Source: Cladophialophora immunda
Lineage: Eukaryota; Ascomycota; Eurotiomycetes; Chaetothyriales; Herpotrichiellaceae
Assembly: GCF_000835495.1 (NCBI RefSeq)
Contig: NW_015622541.1
Location: forward strand, 806,001 to 870,000
Direction: 5' to 3'
Length of the DNA stretch: 64,000 bases
Shown: one piece after another, positions 33,841-43,698 of the stretch
Layout of the letters: each line of letters starts with the position of its first letter
Numbering within the stretch: the stretch's first letter is position 1
Program-made: the position numbers and the translations under genes
The notes under the pieces: generated by a model
The model's database searches: none
The model's input: only the letters and a program-made list of their open reading frames with translations
What the model was told of the DNA's origin: nothing

Positions 33841-35715
33841 ATGGCGGGGGAAAATGATCCCTTTCACGCAGAGGGTTCTGCAATCGCGACACAGGCGACA
33901 ACGGGGCCAAGGTACAAAGATAGCAGTGCCCCTATCGCCGACCGGGTGGCCGATCTCTTGTCGCGTATGACTCTCGCAGAGAAAGCCGGACAAATGTTCC
34001 ACGACATGGTGCTGAATCCACTTGATCTAACGACCCAGGGCCCGAAGAGAGTCGTCCCGAGCGCTGAAAGCAAGGTACAGGAGCTGCAGATGAGCCATTT
34101 CAACTTATTGGGTGCTGTGAACGACGCTCGCCGGGCGGCGACATGGTACAACACGCTGCAATCCTTTGCTGTCTCGCAGACGAGGCTCGGCATCCCGGTG
34201 ACCATGTCCACCGATCCTCGAAACCACTTCAAGCAGAACATCGGCACGAGTTTTCGAGCAGGGAAACTCTCCCAGTGGCCCGAAACGCTCGGGTTGGCCG
34301 CGCTGCGAGACGAGGCTCTCGTGGAGAAGTTCGCCGACATCGCCCGTCACGAGTACGTGGCCATAGGACTACGCTGTGCGCTGTCACCGCAGATCGATTT
34401 GGCGACCGAGTATCGGTGGGCTCGCATCGACGGGACGTTTGGCGAAGACGCCGACCTCTCGGGGAGACTGGCGCAGGCGTACATTCGAGGCTTCCAGGCA
34501 AGTTCCGACGGCACCGTCGGCACACACAGCGTGAGCTGTATGACGAAACATTTCCCGGGGGCCGGACCACAGAAAGACGGGGAGGATGCTCATTTTGTGT
34601 ACGGGAAAGACCAGGTATACCCTGGAGGTCATTTCGAGTACCATCTCAGGCCGTTCCGCAAGGCGATTGAGGCCGGAAGCAGACAGATGATGCCCTATTA
34701 CGGCAAGCCCGTGGGGCTCCAGGGCGATTACTCCGAGGAGGTGGGCTTTGCATTCCACAAGGGGATCATCACCAAGCTTTTGAGGGAGGAGCTTGGGTTT
34801 GACGGAATCGTCTGTACTGATTGGGGCCTCATTACGGATGCCACCATTCTGGGCCAGGACATGCCCGCCCGGGCCTGGGGCTGCGAGCAGCTCAGCGAAA
34901 TCGATAGGGTAGTGAGGATTCTCGACGCCGGCTGTGACCAGTTCGGCGGGGAATCGCGGCCAGAGCTGGTGGTCGAAGCAGTGCACAAAGGACTCGTCTC
35001 GGAGTCTCGCATCGACCAATCCGTGCGGAGGCTGTTGACGGAGAAGTTTGCGCTCGGGCTCTTCGACGCCCCTTTCGTCGATGTTGACGAAGCCGAGAGA
35101 GTCGTGGGCCATCCTGATTTTGTGCTGGAAGCTGACAAGGCGCAACGGCGCAGCTACACGCTTCTTGTCAACCGGAACAACAATACCCTACCCTTGAAGC
35201 GTGCCGCGATTCAGAACAAGAGGTTTTATCTGGAGAATGTCGACCGCGAGATTCTCACGTCTCGACACGGACCAACAATCCAGACGGTGGCTAGGCCGGA
35301 AGACGCCGACATTGCCTTGATCCGTCTTCGCGCGCCGTACGAGCCACGCCCGGGCGGCTTCGAAGCAAACTTCCACGCGGGTTCCCTCGAGTTTCCGCCC
35401 CAGGAGAGATCTCGACAGAAAGCGGTATACTCGCGTGTCCCCGTCAGCATTGTCGACATCCATCTCGACCGGCCGGCCGTCATCGGCGAGATAGCAGGTC
35501 AAGTGGACGCCATGCTGGTCAGCTACGGCAGTAGCGACGCCGCCTTCCTGGACGTCGTCTTCGGCGTGGACGGCTGTGGACCGGAAGGGCGTCTGCCCTT
35601 TGATCTGCCCAGCTCCATGGCTGCAGTGTCAGAGTGCGATGAAGACTCGCCGTACAGCACCCGGGATCCAGCGTTCAAATTCGGCAGTGGCTTGCGGTAT
35701 TGTACAGAACAGTGA
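33841..35715 (+). CDS. Glycoside hydrolase family 3 protein (beta-glucosidase/xylosidase type), likely intracellular
   Basis: The frame is open from 33532, but ATG 33841 is chosen because the GH3 domain begins soon after (IADRVADLLSRMTLAEKAGQM). This gives 624 residues. The catalytic TIM-barrel shows MTKHFPGAGPQKDGED and the nucleophile loop FDGIVCTDWGL, with Asp as the expected nucleophile. The DAGCDQFGGE and LLTEKFALGLFDAPFVD blocks follow, then a second alpha/beta domain to about residue 615. There is no fibronectin III-like tail and no signal peptide, unlike secreted fungal beta-glucosidases. GH3 enzymes release terminal beta-linked sugars. Lying between sulfatase genes and a sugar transporter, it may act on desulfated glycosides inside the cell. 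Exact sugar specificity cannot be read. Confidence 0.9.
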   Translation: MAGENDPFHAEGSAIATQATTGPRYKDSSAPIADRVADLLSRMTLAEKAGQMFHDMVLNPLDLTTQGPKRVVPSAESKVQELQMSHFNLLGAVNDARRAATWYNTLQSFAVSQTRLGIPVTMSTDPRNHFKQNIGTSFRAGKLSQWPETLGLAALRDEALVEKFADIARHEYVAIGLRCALSPQIDLATEYRWARIDGTFGEDADLSGRLAQAYIRGFQASSDGTVGTHSVSCMTKHFPGAGPQKDGEDAHFVYGKDQVYPGGHFEYHLRPFRKAIEAGSRQMMPYYGKPVGLQGDYSEEVGFAFHKGIITKLLREELGFDGIVCTDWGLITDATILGQDMPARAWGCEQLSEIDRVVRILDAGCDQFGGESRPELVVEAVHKGLVSESRIDQSVRRLLTEKFALGLFDAPFVDVDEAERVVGHPDFVLEADKAQRRSYTLLVNRNNNTLPLKRAAIQNKRFYLENVDREILTSRHGPTIQTVARPEDADIALIRLRAPYEPRPGGFEANFHAGSLEFPPQERSRQKAVYSRVPVSIVDIHLDRPAVIGEIAGQVDAMLVSYGSSDAAFLDVVFGVDGCGPEGRLPFDLPSSMAAVSECDEDSPYSTRDPAFKFGSGLRYCTEQ

Positions 35716-36328
35716 GTTGTCGGCAACATTGCCCGTCGATCTGGCGCAGCTTTTCGCCGCCTTGGGCGAGAGGAATAGAGTAGGGAGAACAGGTAGGGCG
35801 AGAGGAATATATCAACACTTTCAGCACTCAAATCTAGTCTTGCTACATGTCATAGCAAACTCATGTAGACTACTAAGAACGTCGGAATTAACTCGATGAA
35901 TCGCTTTGTTGTGTAGGGATCGGCCTTATAAGTATCTACGACATACCTAGTTAGGTACTTGTACCTCTATATTAGGAACGGGACAAAAAAGATCTGACGG
36001 TACATTGGACTTTAGCTCGCAAAATTTACGGAATATATGGAACAGGGCTTTCGTCACGATCGGTATCCTGACAAGCACATGAGCTTGAGATGTCTCAGTC
36101 TCTGCTATGGACTGGCGGATCCTTGTTCTTTTTGAGCGATCTTAAGGGACTTGAGACCACTTCCTAACGTCCTTCCTGTTCTCCAACTAGGCTCTTTGCA
36201 CTAACATATCGTGCTAGTGTTCAATTCTCGTCAAGTTCGATAAGGATCCGTCGATCGTTGACGTTGTTTCAACCTTTTGCCACAACTTTTCCATAAACCC
36301 CGTCACCCTGTTTGACCGCCAGCCCTCC
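35716..36328. other. Convergent 3' region
   Basis: A 613-base AT-rich gap between convergent GH3 and transporter genes. No gene is seen. Confidence 0.45.
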
Positions 36329-38032
36329 TCAATCAAGTCCTTGCGTCGTACCTCTTCCTGGCTTGTCGGTTCCATAGATCTCCACGTGCTCGATGTCAAG
36401 GGTTTTCGCTTGCTCGGGGTGTTTTTCCACATGGGTGGCTAGGGTCCCGATGCTCCGCGGATTGGTGGACTCCCAAGACTTGAATTTCCTGGGAGGCACT
36501 CCCGCTTCGAACATCTCGTTGACTTCCTCCAGGGATCTCCCGATCAGCTCCGGAAGGTAGAAATACCCCCACACGATGCCCAGGACGCCGAATCCGCCGT
36601 AGATGAAGCCCACCTTGGCTCCGAGATTGGCGTGATCGGCAGCGAAGAGGAAGGGGTACGTGTAGGTGATTAGGAAGTCGGACACGAAACGCACGAAATA
36701 GGTTAAGAAGGAGGTCTTGTCCCGCAGTCGGAGGTGAGGGACCTCGGCCCCGGTCACGGCGGAAATGGCTCCAAACGACATGATGTAGAAGAGTCCATAG
36801 GGGGCCGCACAGCCTATGATGCCATCTGCGCGTGATGCATTGACACGCGTAGTCCCCAGGCCGCCAATTGTCAACAGAAGTGCCGTCATTAGGGTTCCAG
36901 CGACAAGATAGATGGGTCGTCTGCCGACGCGATCCACCATCGTGAAGACAATAAGCGGACCCAAAGTTGCGATGGCATTTGACATGACCGAGTACACAAA
37001 GGGGTCCATTCGATTGAAACTTTTGACGAAGAGAGTTCCATATTGAGAGACGAAGGATTGCCCGGTCAATTGGTTGAATGCTCCAGATACAACGGCTATC
37101 ATTGTTCGACGCTGGATAGTCAAGTCAGTACACAAAGGAGTGGTTTCTATCCCGGGGAAAACAATAACACTCACCGCATTCGTTCCTCGGAAGAGGTCGA
37201 GCCAGGTGCCACGAAGTTCACTCTCGGTCGTGATGGCAGCATGCAGTAGATCGGCTTCTGTCTCTGCGTCGTACCCTTCGGTGGAGCCGTGGAGCTTCCT
37301 GAGCCACTTGACAGCTTTCGCCTTCTTATTCTTTCGAATCAGCCAGCGGGGGCTCTCTGGTATGAGCCAACAGAACAGAAGTGTGAAAGCCGGGAATGCG
37401 AAACAGCTGAGAACGGGGTCCTGCCAAGAGTGATTTCCCGGGTACGTCTTTGTTCTGTTGCTGATGAGGGTGCAGATGAATGAGCCAAAGACATGGCTAA
37501 AGACGTATGTGACGACCATGGCACCACGGACCTGGGGAGGCACGATCTCGGCGATGAACATTGGTGCCAGGAAATTGTCCCAACCCACCATGCCTTGGAC
37601 AAGCATGCGGCCTGCAAGAATCTGCCCGTAGGTCTTAGCAGTGTAGCTCACCGCCGTCCCGGAGATGACGACGGTCTGCATGGCGACATATGAGACTCTT
37701 CGACCAAAATTCTCGGCAATCAGATATCCGACGAAGGCGCCGACGCATTTTGCTGGAAGCCCCAGCGAGTTGAGAAGGGCAAGACTGTTGGCGGAGTAGG
37801 TATACTTGTGTGTCTCTTTGTCGTAGCTTCCGAAGGTCTTCTCAAAACCTGCGTGATTGATTAATCAGGATTCCAGGAAGGAGAAAGTACACCCACTGTT
37901 CATGGCTTGGATGGTAGAGTAAATGGAGTTGTCGAAGCCATAGCTAAAAACGCTGACGTTAATGACGAACAGTCCCAACAGGAGGCGCCAGCTTAGGGTA
38001 CGCAAGAGGAGGAGGTCTTTGAGGTTCGCCAT
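36329..38032 (-). CDS. MFS sugar transporter (sugar porter family)
   Basis: Exons 38032-37897, 37848-37175 and 37111-36329 code for 530 residues. The first membrane helix (LLLGLFVINVSVFSYGFDNS) is followed by the family's IQAMNSFEKTFGSYD loop. Other sugar-porter signatures are GRRVSYVAM, PESPRWLI, DRVGRRPIYLVAG and PELIGRSLEEVNEMFE, a variant of PETKGRSLEE. About twelve membrane segments are evident. Such proteins carry mono- or disaccharides with protons across the plasma membrane. The second intron is 63 bases, in frame and free of stops, so its retention would add 21 residues to the loop. The gene sits inside the sulfatase group and has a palindromic copy of the shared motif about 290 bases upstream. 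Confidence 0.92.
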
Positions 38033-38852
38033 TGATCTGAGTGCTGGCACACCTGATCTGGGAGGGAAGAGCAAAGTCGATGGAGCGAACACATTCCAAA
38101 TCAGGATCCTGATGCGGACGTATTTATACCCCACAAATCTGGAGGAGATTGATTGTGGAGAGCCACGCTACGGCATCCTGCGCGTTGAGGGGGCTGATGT
38201 TCTTGCTGTAGATGCACTTCCTGAGACACTCTTAGTGCGTGGTCTAGCATTGTTTGTATAGCTTTTTCGGTAGTTCTGTTCAGATGTCTGGCTAAGGCTC
38301 AAAGTTCTCGCCCAACCGACTCCCGGCGGGACGGGAGTCGGGTTGGTGGCGTCTCTTCGCTAGCCTAGACGCCTTTTGATGCTGTCATGTGCGTCACAGC
38401 GTACTGATGCACGACATGAATACGCCTCCTGGGTGTTAGACCGACCCGTGTCCGTGGGATACATTCACACGGTAGTTGTGGATGTAAAGGTTAAATAGAA
38501 TGGCAAGTGAGAAGTGCCAGTGTACTTCATCTATCGATAGCAATAAGCGTTGCTAATTATGCATGGGATGGGTTCTGTCTTGGATACGATACAATGATAG
38601 TCCCTGTTAGCATGTCGTTCTTGTGGTGAAGTGGTAGACACCGCCGACAGTTCGGAAATGCCGACATAGTACGGATCGTGAGAATTTTCGAGTCTATGTG
38701 TCTCGAGGATAGAAAATTGATTACCTCTTTGTTCCTGTCAGTAGCGGTTCTATAGAGTCAAGTTTCAACTATTAAGTCACATCTTTGAGAGTAGCCCCAA
38801 ACCACGAGACTGTGTATATTGTGTATATCTACTTACAACGTTATCAGACTCT
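38033..38852. other. Intergenic region with inverted operator pair and a weak tRNA-like box pair
   Basis: This 820-base interval contains the transporter promoter and the 3' end of sulfatase 3. It holds the inverted motif at 38312-38346 and, at 38624-38695, sequences resembling pol III A and B boxes (see findings). No protein gene is seen. Confidence 0.45.
38312..38346. promoter_or_regulatory. Inverted-repeat operator-like element upstream of the sugar transporter
   Basis: Two copies of the locus motif face each other: CCGACTCCCG at 38316-38325 and CGGGAGTCGG at 38332-38341, perfect 10-base arms around a 6-base spacer. Flanking CCAA and TTGG extend the symmetry with one extra G. It lies about 290 bases before the transporter start on the minus strand. 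Confidence 0.72.
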
Positions 38853-40562
38853 CTACCAAGCCTTGCCTTGCTGATTGACCTTGGCCAGCTCACTTTGATA
38901 CATCTCATATGCATCGAACATCCCGGTCTCTTGAAAATAGGTTTCATAGTGTGCAATCATCTCCGCCAGCTTCTTGGGTTCTTTTCCTGCGAGGTCATTG
39001 ACCTCACCTAGATCCTTACTTAGATCATACAACTCCCACCTGCCGGGTCCACGAGGTGGGGGTAGGAAAAGGGCTTTCCAATTTCCGACGCGTACTGCAG
39101 CTATACCAAGCTGTTCCCACCCAACAATGTCCTGCTCGCCGTTGTAGACAGAGACAGAGTTGGAAGTGGGCGCTGACAACAGTGGCGTCCAGCTCTTACC
39201 GCGGAGAGAGGCAACGTCGCGCCCGCGGAAAGTTGGTGCAGGATGTTTGATCCCTGCAAGGTCGAGGAAGGTAGGTAATAGATCCATAACTGTGGTGAAC
39301 GTATTGTCGATGCTGCCTTCCCGCTGGTGAGGCATTCCCCGCGGGTACCTAACAATGCATGGGCACCTGATGCCGCCTTCTGTAGTGTATGACTTTGCTG
39401 CCCGGCATGGAGCAGTTGCAGCACTGGCCCATTGAGGCCCGTACCAAACGAAAGAGTTGTGGTTCCCCATGTTTTCCAAAGAATTGTCATAGTATTTCTT
39501 GATAACGTCCGATAATGTTGCGCCCGCGAGGATGGGAATGGCTTCTAGCAGCTGTCCTTCGGCGCCATTGTCAGACATGAAGACAATGAACGTGTTATCC
39601 AGCTCATCCGTAGATTTGAGATATTCAATCACACGGCCGACATTGACGTCGATCAGGTCAACCATTGCGGCGAAAATTTCCATGGCTCGACATGATCTCG
39701 CCTGGTCTTCCTTTGAGAGCTCAGCCCACGGCGTAGTTCCTAAGGTGTGTAACGGTGCGGGCTCGACATCGCTTGGGACAATCCCTTTTTTGACCAGAGA
39801 TTTCAGCCGCCGATCACGTAGTCCAAGTGGCCCATCATCATACCACCCTTTGTATTTCCTCACCGTCTCTGCAGGAGCTTGCAACGGCCAGTGAGGAGCG
39901 GTGAAAGCGAGGTAGCCAAAGAACGGTTTTTCTTTCTCATCGTCTGTGCGCTCACGCAGGTATTTCAGAAAGTAATCTGTAAACGTGTTGGAGGAATAGA
40001 AGTCCTTGGGAAGATCGTGTTCGCCGTCAATAAACTGATCATGCTCCATCCAAACACCTTTGCCTTTTAACAAAGCCCGGGGCTTTTCCGTCGTATCATA
40101 CAGCTGCGGTTCGAAATTAAAATGGTTGCCGGCGCCAGGAAGTGTCGAAAGGACTTTGGTGAACCCGCGAGAACAAGGTGCAATATCTTTGGTCATGCCC
40201 AAATGCCATTTCCCGGACATGACTGTGTGGTAACCGTTGTCCTGGAGAATTTCTGGCATGGCAGCAACGCGGAAATTCAGATAGCCTTCGTAGCCAGGTT
40301 TGTCCGCAAAGACATCTGGGAACCTTTTCATTCGCTCTGCCATGGCCCCAAGACCAGCAATGTGAGAATCGGTGCCTGAGAGCAACATGGCTCTTGTTGG
40401 TGAACAGGATGCAGCGGTATGAAAATCAGTCAGACGCAAGCCCTCCCTAGCTAGATTCATCAGATTGGGAGTGTCTATTTCACCTCCAAAGGGCGAGGTA
40501 TCGCTGAATCCAAGATCATCGGCTACGATGACCAGGAAATTCGGTTTCTTCGATGACGCCAT
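38853..40562 (-). CDS. Sulfatase 3 (arylsulfatase-like, type I)
   Basis: A single exon codes for 569 residues from ATG 40562, which has a good fungal start context and aligns with the start of sulfatase 2. An ATG at 40595 would add 11 residues. [15 protein letters not shown] is followed by [12 protein letters not shown] with Cys53 as formylglycine precursor. Further blocks are MSGKWHLGM, YLAFTAPHWPLQAPAETVRKY, FIVFMSDNGAEGQLLEA and TEGGIRCPCIVRYP. The close similarity to sulfatase 2 across the whole length shows a duplication, but this copy lacks the intron at the KWHLG codons. There is no signal peptide. It is divergent from sulfatase 4 and shares its promoter. Two paralogues may act on different sulfate positions, which is inference. 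Confidence 0.92.
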   Translation of the reverse strand: MASSKKPNFLVIVADDLGFSDTSPFGGEIDTPNLMNLAREGLRLTDFHTAASCSPTRAMLLSGTDSHIAGLGAMAERMKRFPDVFADKPGYEGYLNFRVAAMPEILQDNGYHTVMSGKWHLGMTKDIAPCSRGFTKVLSTLPGAGNHFNFEPQLYDTTEKPRALLKGKGVWMEHDQFIDGEHDLPKDFYSSNTFTDYFLKYLRERTDDEKEKPFFGYLAFTAPHWPLQAPAETVRKYKGWYDDGPLGLRDRRLKSLVKKGIVPSDVEPAPLHTLGTTPWAELSKEDQARSCRAMEIFAAMVDLIDVNVGRVIEYLKSTDELDNTFIVFMSDNGAEGQLLEAIPILAGATLSDVIKKYYDNSLENMGNHNSFVWYGPQWASAATAPCRAAKSYTTEGGIRCPCIVRYPRGMPHQREGSIDNTFTTVMDLLPTFLDLAGIKHPAPTFRGRDVASLRGKSWTPLLSAPTSNSVSVYNGEQDIVGWEQLGIAAVRVGNWKALFLPPPRGPGRWELYDLSKDLGEVNDLAGKEPKKLAEMIAHYETYFQETGMFDAYEMYQSELAKVNQQGKAW

Positions 40563-41033
40563 ATTTACTCGTGAACTGAGGTCAAGATCAAGCATGGAGG
40601 ACACGATAATCTCCGTGTTTCTGGAGATATGTTTATAAGTTTAAGCTTAAGAGAACCTAAGGGACGCAGCAACCCATGCATCTAGTCCCCTCTCTACGAA
40701 GCATCCGTCATTTCAGCACGGGAGTCGGGCGCGGGCATCGGCACGGGAGTCGCTCATCGGTTCAACTTCGCCTCCATCTGTTCTAGGCAATACAAGGTTG
40801 ACTGTAGAAATTCTGGCTCGTCGTCATCATCCTCTCGCAATATCATGTGGATGCTTTCGTCCATGGGCCACTACAGTGGCAGAGGCTTCGGCAGTTTCTC
40901 GCGGCAGAATTTTGTAAAATTAGGTTAAATTCGACGACGAAGGTCGAGGACTCGTCTTTGTTGCTGAAACAAGTGAAGGCACTTCTGCATTCTTCTGGTA
41001 TCATTGCTGTAGCCAGTATCGCCCTGGTTGAAG
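40563..41033. promoter_or_regulatory. Shared divergent promoter of sulfatases 3 and 4 with two motif copies
   Basis: This 471-base interval separates divergent starts. It carries GCACGGGAGTCGGG at 40716-40729 and GCACGGGAGTCGCT at 40741-40754, direct copies 25 bases apart. They are 150-190 bases before sulfatase 3 and 280-320 bases before sulfatase 4. Confidence 0.7.
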
Positions 41034-42602
41034 ATGACCAACTCCATGTTTTCCCCTTTCAAGGCGTTGCCTCTTGAGATCAAATCCAAGAATGGCGGAG
41101 ACAGACCCAACTATGTCATCTTTATGCCTGATCAGCTGCGATATGATTCCTTGCATTGCACTGCAGGCCCCGAGAGCATTATCAAAACGCCCAACATCGA
41201 TGCATTCGCAAAGAGAGGCACTGTTTTCACCAACTGTTTTGTCCAGGCATCAGTCTGCTCGCAGTCGAGGTGTAGCATGTTCACCGGGACATATCCTCAC
41301 ACCAGTGGACATCGAAGCCTGACCAATCTCATCAAGCCCTGGGAGCCAAATGTCTTTCGCAGCCTCAAAGAAAACGGCTACCATGTCGCTTGTCTCGCCC
41401 CAAGGGGAGATACCTTTGCACCAACTGTAACCGAGTTGAGTGTGACAGAATACGGTTTTCTAGAGACACCTGAATTCATACCAAAGTTTGCCGGAGGAGG
41501 CGACACCTCCACCGAAAGGGACGAAAGTATCTGGGGGCGACTGTTCTACAAGGGGTTACGCAATCCCCACGAAGCACTCGACTATGACGATGCGGTGGTA
41601 AAATCCGCTTTGAAATGGCTGACGAATCCTCCGGACGATAAGCCATGGGTCCTATTTATGCCTCTGATGTTCCCGCATTGCCCATTCCAAGTTGAGGAGC
41701 CCTACTTTTCCATGTATGATCGCAGCAAGGTCACCCCAGTCTTGGATCCGGCTCAGAAGACCGGCTACGAGGCCCTGTATATGCAAAAGATACGAACCCG
41801 GTATGGTACCTCAAGAGCGACCCCTGAAATCTGGGCCGAAGTCAAAGCCACCTACTACGGCATGATAACGCGGCTAGACGACCAGTTTGGAAAGATAATT
41901 CAGCAACTGGATCATCTGAACTTGTGGAAGGATACAGTGACATTGTTCTTCACAGATCATGGCGAATACCTAGGGGATTACGGCCTCATCGAGAAGTGGC
42001 CGTCGGGGTTATCTGACTGTTTGACCCATGAACCTCTGATTATTGCTGGGGAAGGCCTTCCAGAAGGTCACAGCGTTAATGCCATGATAGAGATGGTCGA
42101 CTTGTTGCCAACAATCCTGGAAATATCTGGGATCCGGGAGCACTTCCCCCACAGCGGAAAAAGTCTAGTGCCCCTCTTGACGCAGAAAGCGACCGAACAC
42201 AAGAGATTTGCTTTTTCTGAAGGAGGGTTTCTGATGAGTGAGGAGCCCCTGGTAGAGCGGGGCCCATATCCGTACGACATCAAAGGTGCATTGCAACATG
42301 AGGACACTCGGATTGTCGGAAAGGCCATTAGCATACGCAACGAGGAGTGGACTTACATCTATCGGCTATACGAGCCGCCTGAGCTCTATAATCGGCGCCT
42401 GGATCCTCATGAAATGTCCAACCTTGCCGCTGAGCCGGAGTTTGCACCAGTTGCACAGATGCTTCAGGGTGAGATGTTCCGATGGTTAGTGGAAGGATCT
42501 GATTTTCTGCCCTGGACACCAGATCCACGAGCTCCTGCAGTCAACCTCCCATCCCCAAAGGAACAATTTGAAGAACGGTGGTCAAAATCCAAAAAAGCTT
42601 AA
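41034..42602 (+). CDS. Sulfatase 4, with variant signature CSQSR
   Basis: A single exon codes for 522 residues; ATG 41034 follows an in-frame TTG. The N-terminal metal strand is PNYVIFMPDQLRYDSL, of the Asp-Gln type seen in choline-sulfatase and phosphonate monoester hydrolase relatives. The signature is QASVCSQSRCSMFTGTYPH, with Cys75 as the expected formylglycine precursor. Position three of the CxPxR core is Gln rather than Pro or Ala. The second metal site is LFFTDHGEYLGDYGL. The C-terminal region (PPELYNRRLDPHEMSNLA) is typical of sulfatases. No signal peptide is seen. Codon use is AT-richer than in sulfatase 1. It may cleave sulfate, or possibly phosphate esters, from a small imported substrate. 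Confidence 0.9.
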   Translation: MTNSMFSPFKALPLEIKSKNGGDRPNYVIFMPDQLRYDSLHCTAGPESIIKTPNIDAFAKRGTVFTNCFVQASVCSQSRCSMFTGTYPHTSGHRSLTNLIKPWEPNVFRSLKENGYHVACLAPRGDTFAPTVTELSVTEYGFLETPEFIPKFAGGGDTSTERDESIWGRLFYKGLRNPHEALDYDDAVVKSALKWLTNPPDDKPWVLFMPLMFPHCPFQVEEPYFSMYDRSKVTPVLDPAQKTGYEALYMQKIRTRYGTSRATPEIWAEVKATYYGMITRLDDQFGKIIQQLDHLNLWKDTVTLFFTDHGEYLGDYGLIEKWPSGLSDCLTHEPLIIAGEGLPEGHSVNAMIEMVDLLPTILEISGIREHFPHSGKSLVPLLTQKATEHKRFAFSEGGFLMSEEPLVERGPYPYDIKGALQHEDTRIVGKAISIRNEEWTYIYRLYEPPELYNRRLDPHEMSNLAAEPEFAPVAQMLQGEMFRWLVEGSDFLPWTPDPRAPAVNLPSPKEQFEERWSKSKKA

Positions 42603-43698
42603 AGGTACTAGAAATATATATGGTCATCCATCAACTATGATGGATCAATGGATGTCGTTGTCGAAAAGGTTGATGAAACTGCCGTCTCTAGAACATCTCC
42701 CCATTCGACAATTCCATTTAACGGCGGCGAGATGGCTGGCATCAAAGGCACACGCCTTCTGGTTGCGGCAAACCAGAGAACTAAAAACGCAGGAGACTGT
42801 ATTGTTGGGAGTGGAAGAGAAGCACGTAACTTTGTCTCGCCTCTTAACCAGGAGAGAGGCCATCCGTGCTCAACAGCTCTTGGGTATCAAACCCAGAGTT
42901 GAACGCCATTCACAAAAAGCGGGAAATATTTGGTTGGCCTGCAGAAATCTGAGTGTGCATGCCAACATATAAGATTTCGTGTCGTCAGTATTGTTTCCGT
43001 GCTTCTCAGTATTTTCCATAACACCTTGTCAGAATCTTTTCCAATTTTCGCCACTTTCCCTGAAATCGGTTCGCACAAAGTCATTTATCGAGGAGATGGG
43101 TGCGCCTTGTCTGATATATACCGTTTTGTTTGTTTTCGCAAATCGACGAAATCATTTGATAATCAATTGCTGCCTGGACTATCACAGTCATATGCATAAA
43201 CGCATACAGAATCTCGGGATATCTATATGGTGAACATCAACACTGTACAGGATCCAATCTAGGAAGTGCTGCATGGTTCATTGGGTTGACAAGAGCCGAG
43301 TGTCCATTCGTAAATTTCCAGCGATGTCATATCGAAGACGACTTGAGCTTATAAGATCATCTCTAGTACTTGAAGAGGATAAAAGCACTAGTACTAGGTG
43401 GGTTTGGAGGTTGTAGACGGTCTAGCCAATAAAGTCGTGTGAATCTGACCTTGACACCAAGCCTTAAGCGGATGGGATAAAAGCAGCATCGCCAAGACTT
43501 TGTAGAGAAGAGACGCGACCTGCAGCGCGCAACTCGCGAGTCCCTCACGCGTTGCCCGCCTGCACCTTGATTTCCTTTCGTTCAGCATTGCAATGTACAG
43601 GGCGCTGCTTCCACGTGTGCAGTGCCAATGAAAGGCCCTACCTTCCTCTATTCTGTACGCCTCCCTAATTCTGCCCTCTCTTGCCCTTCCTGCTTTTC
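42603..43698. other. Intergenic region, no gene seen
   Basis: This 1.1-kb AT-rich interval separates the sulfatase locus from conserved genes. Short open frames lack domains. The PIF1 promoter and 5' leader must lie in its right half. Confidence 0.45.
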
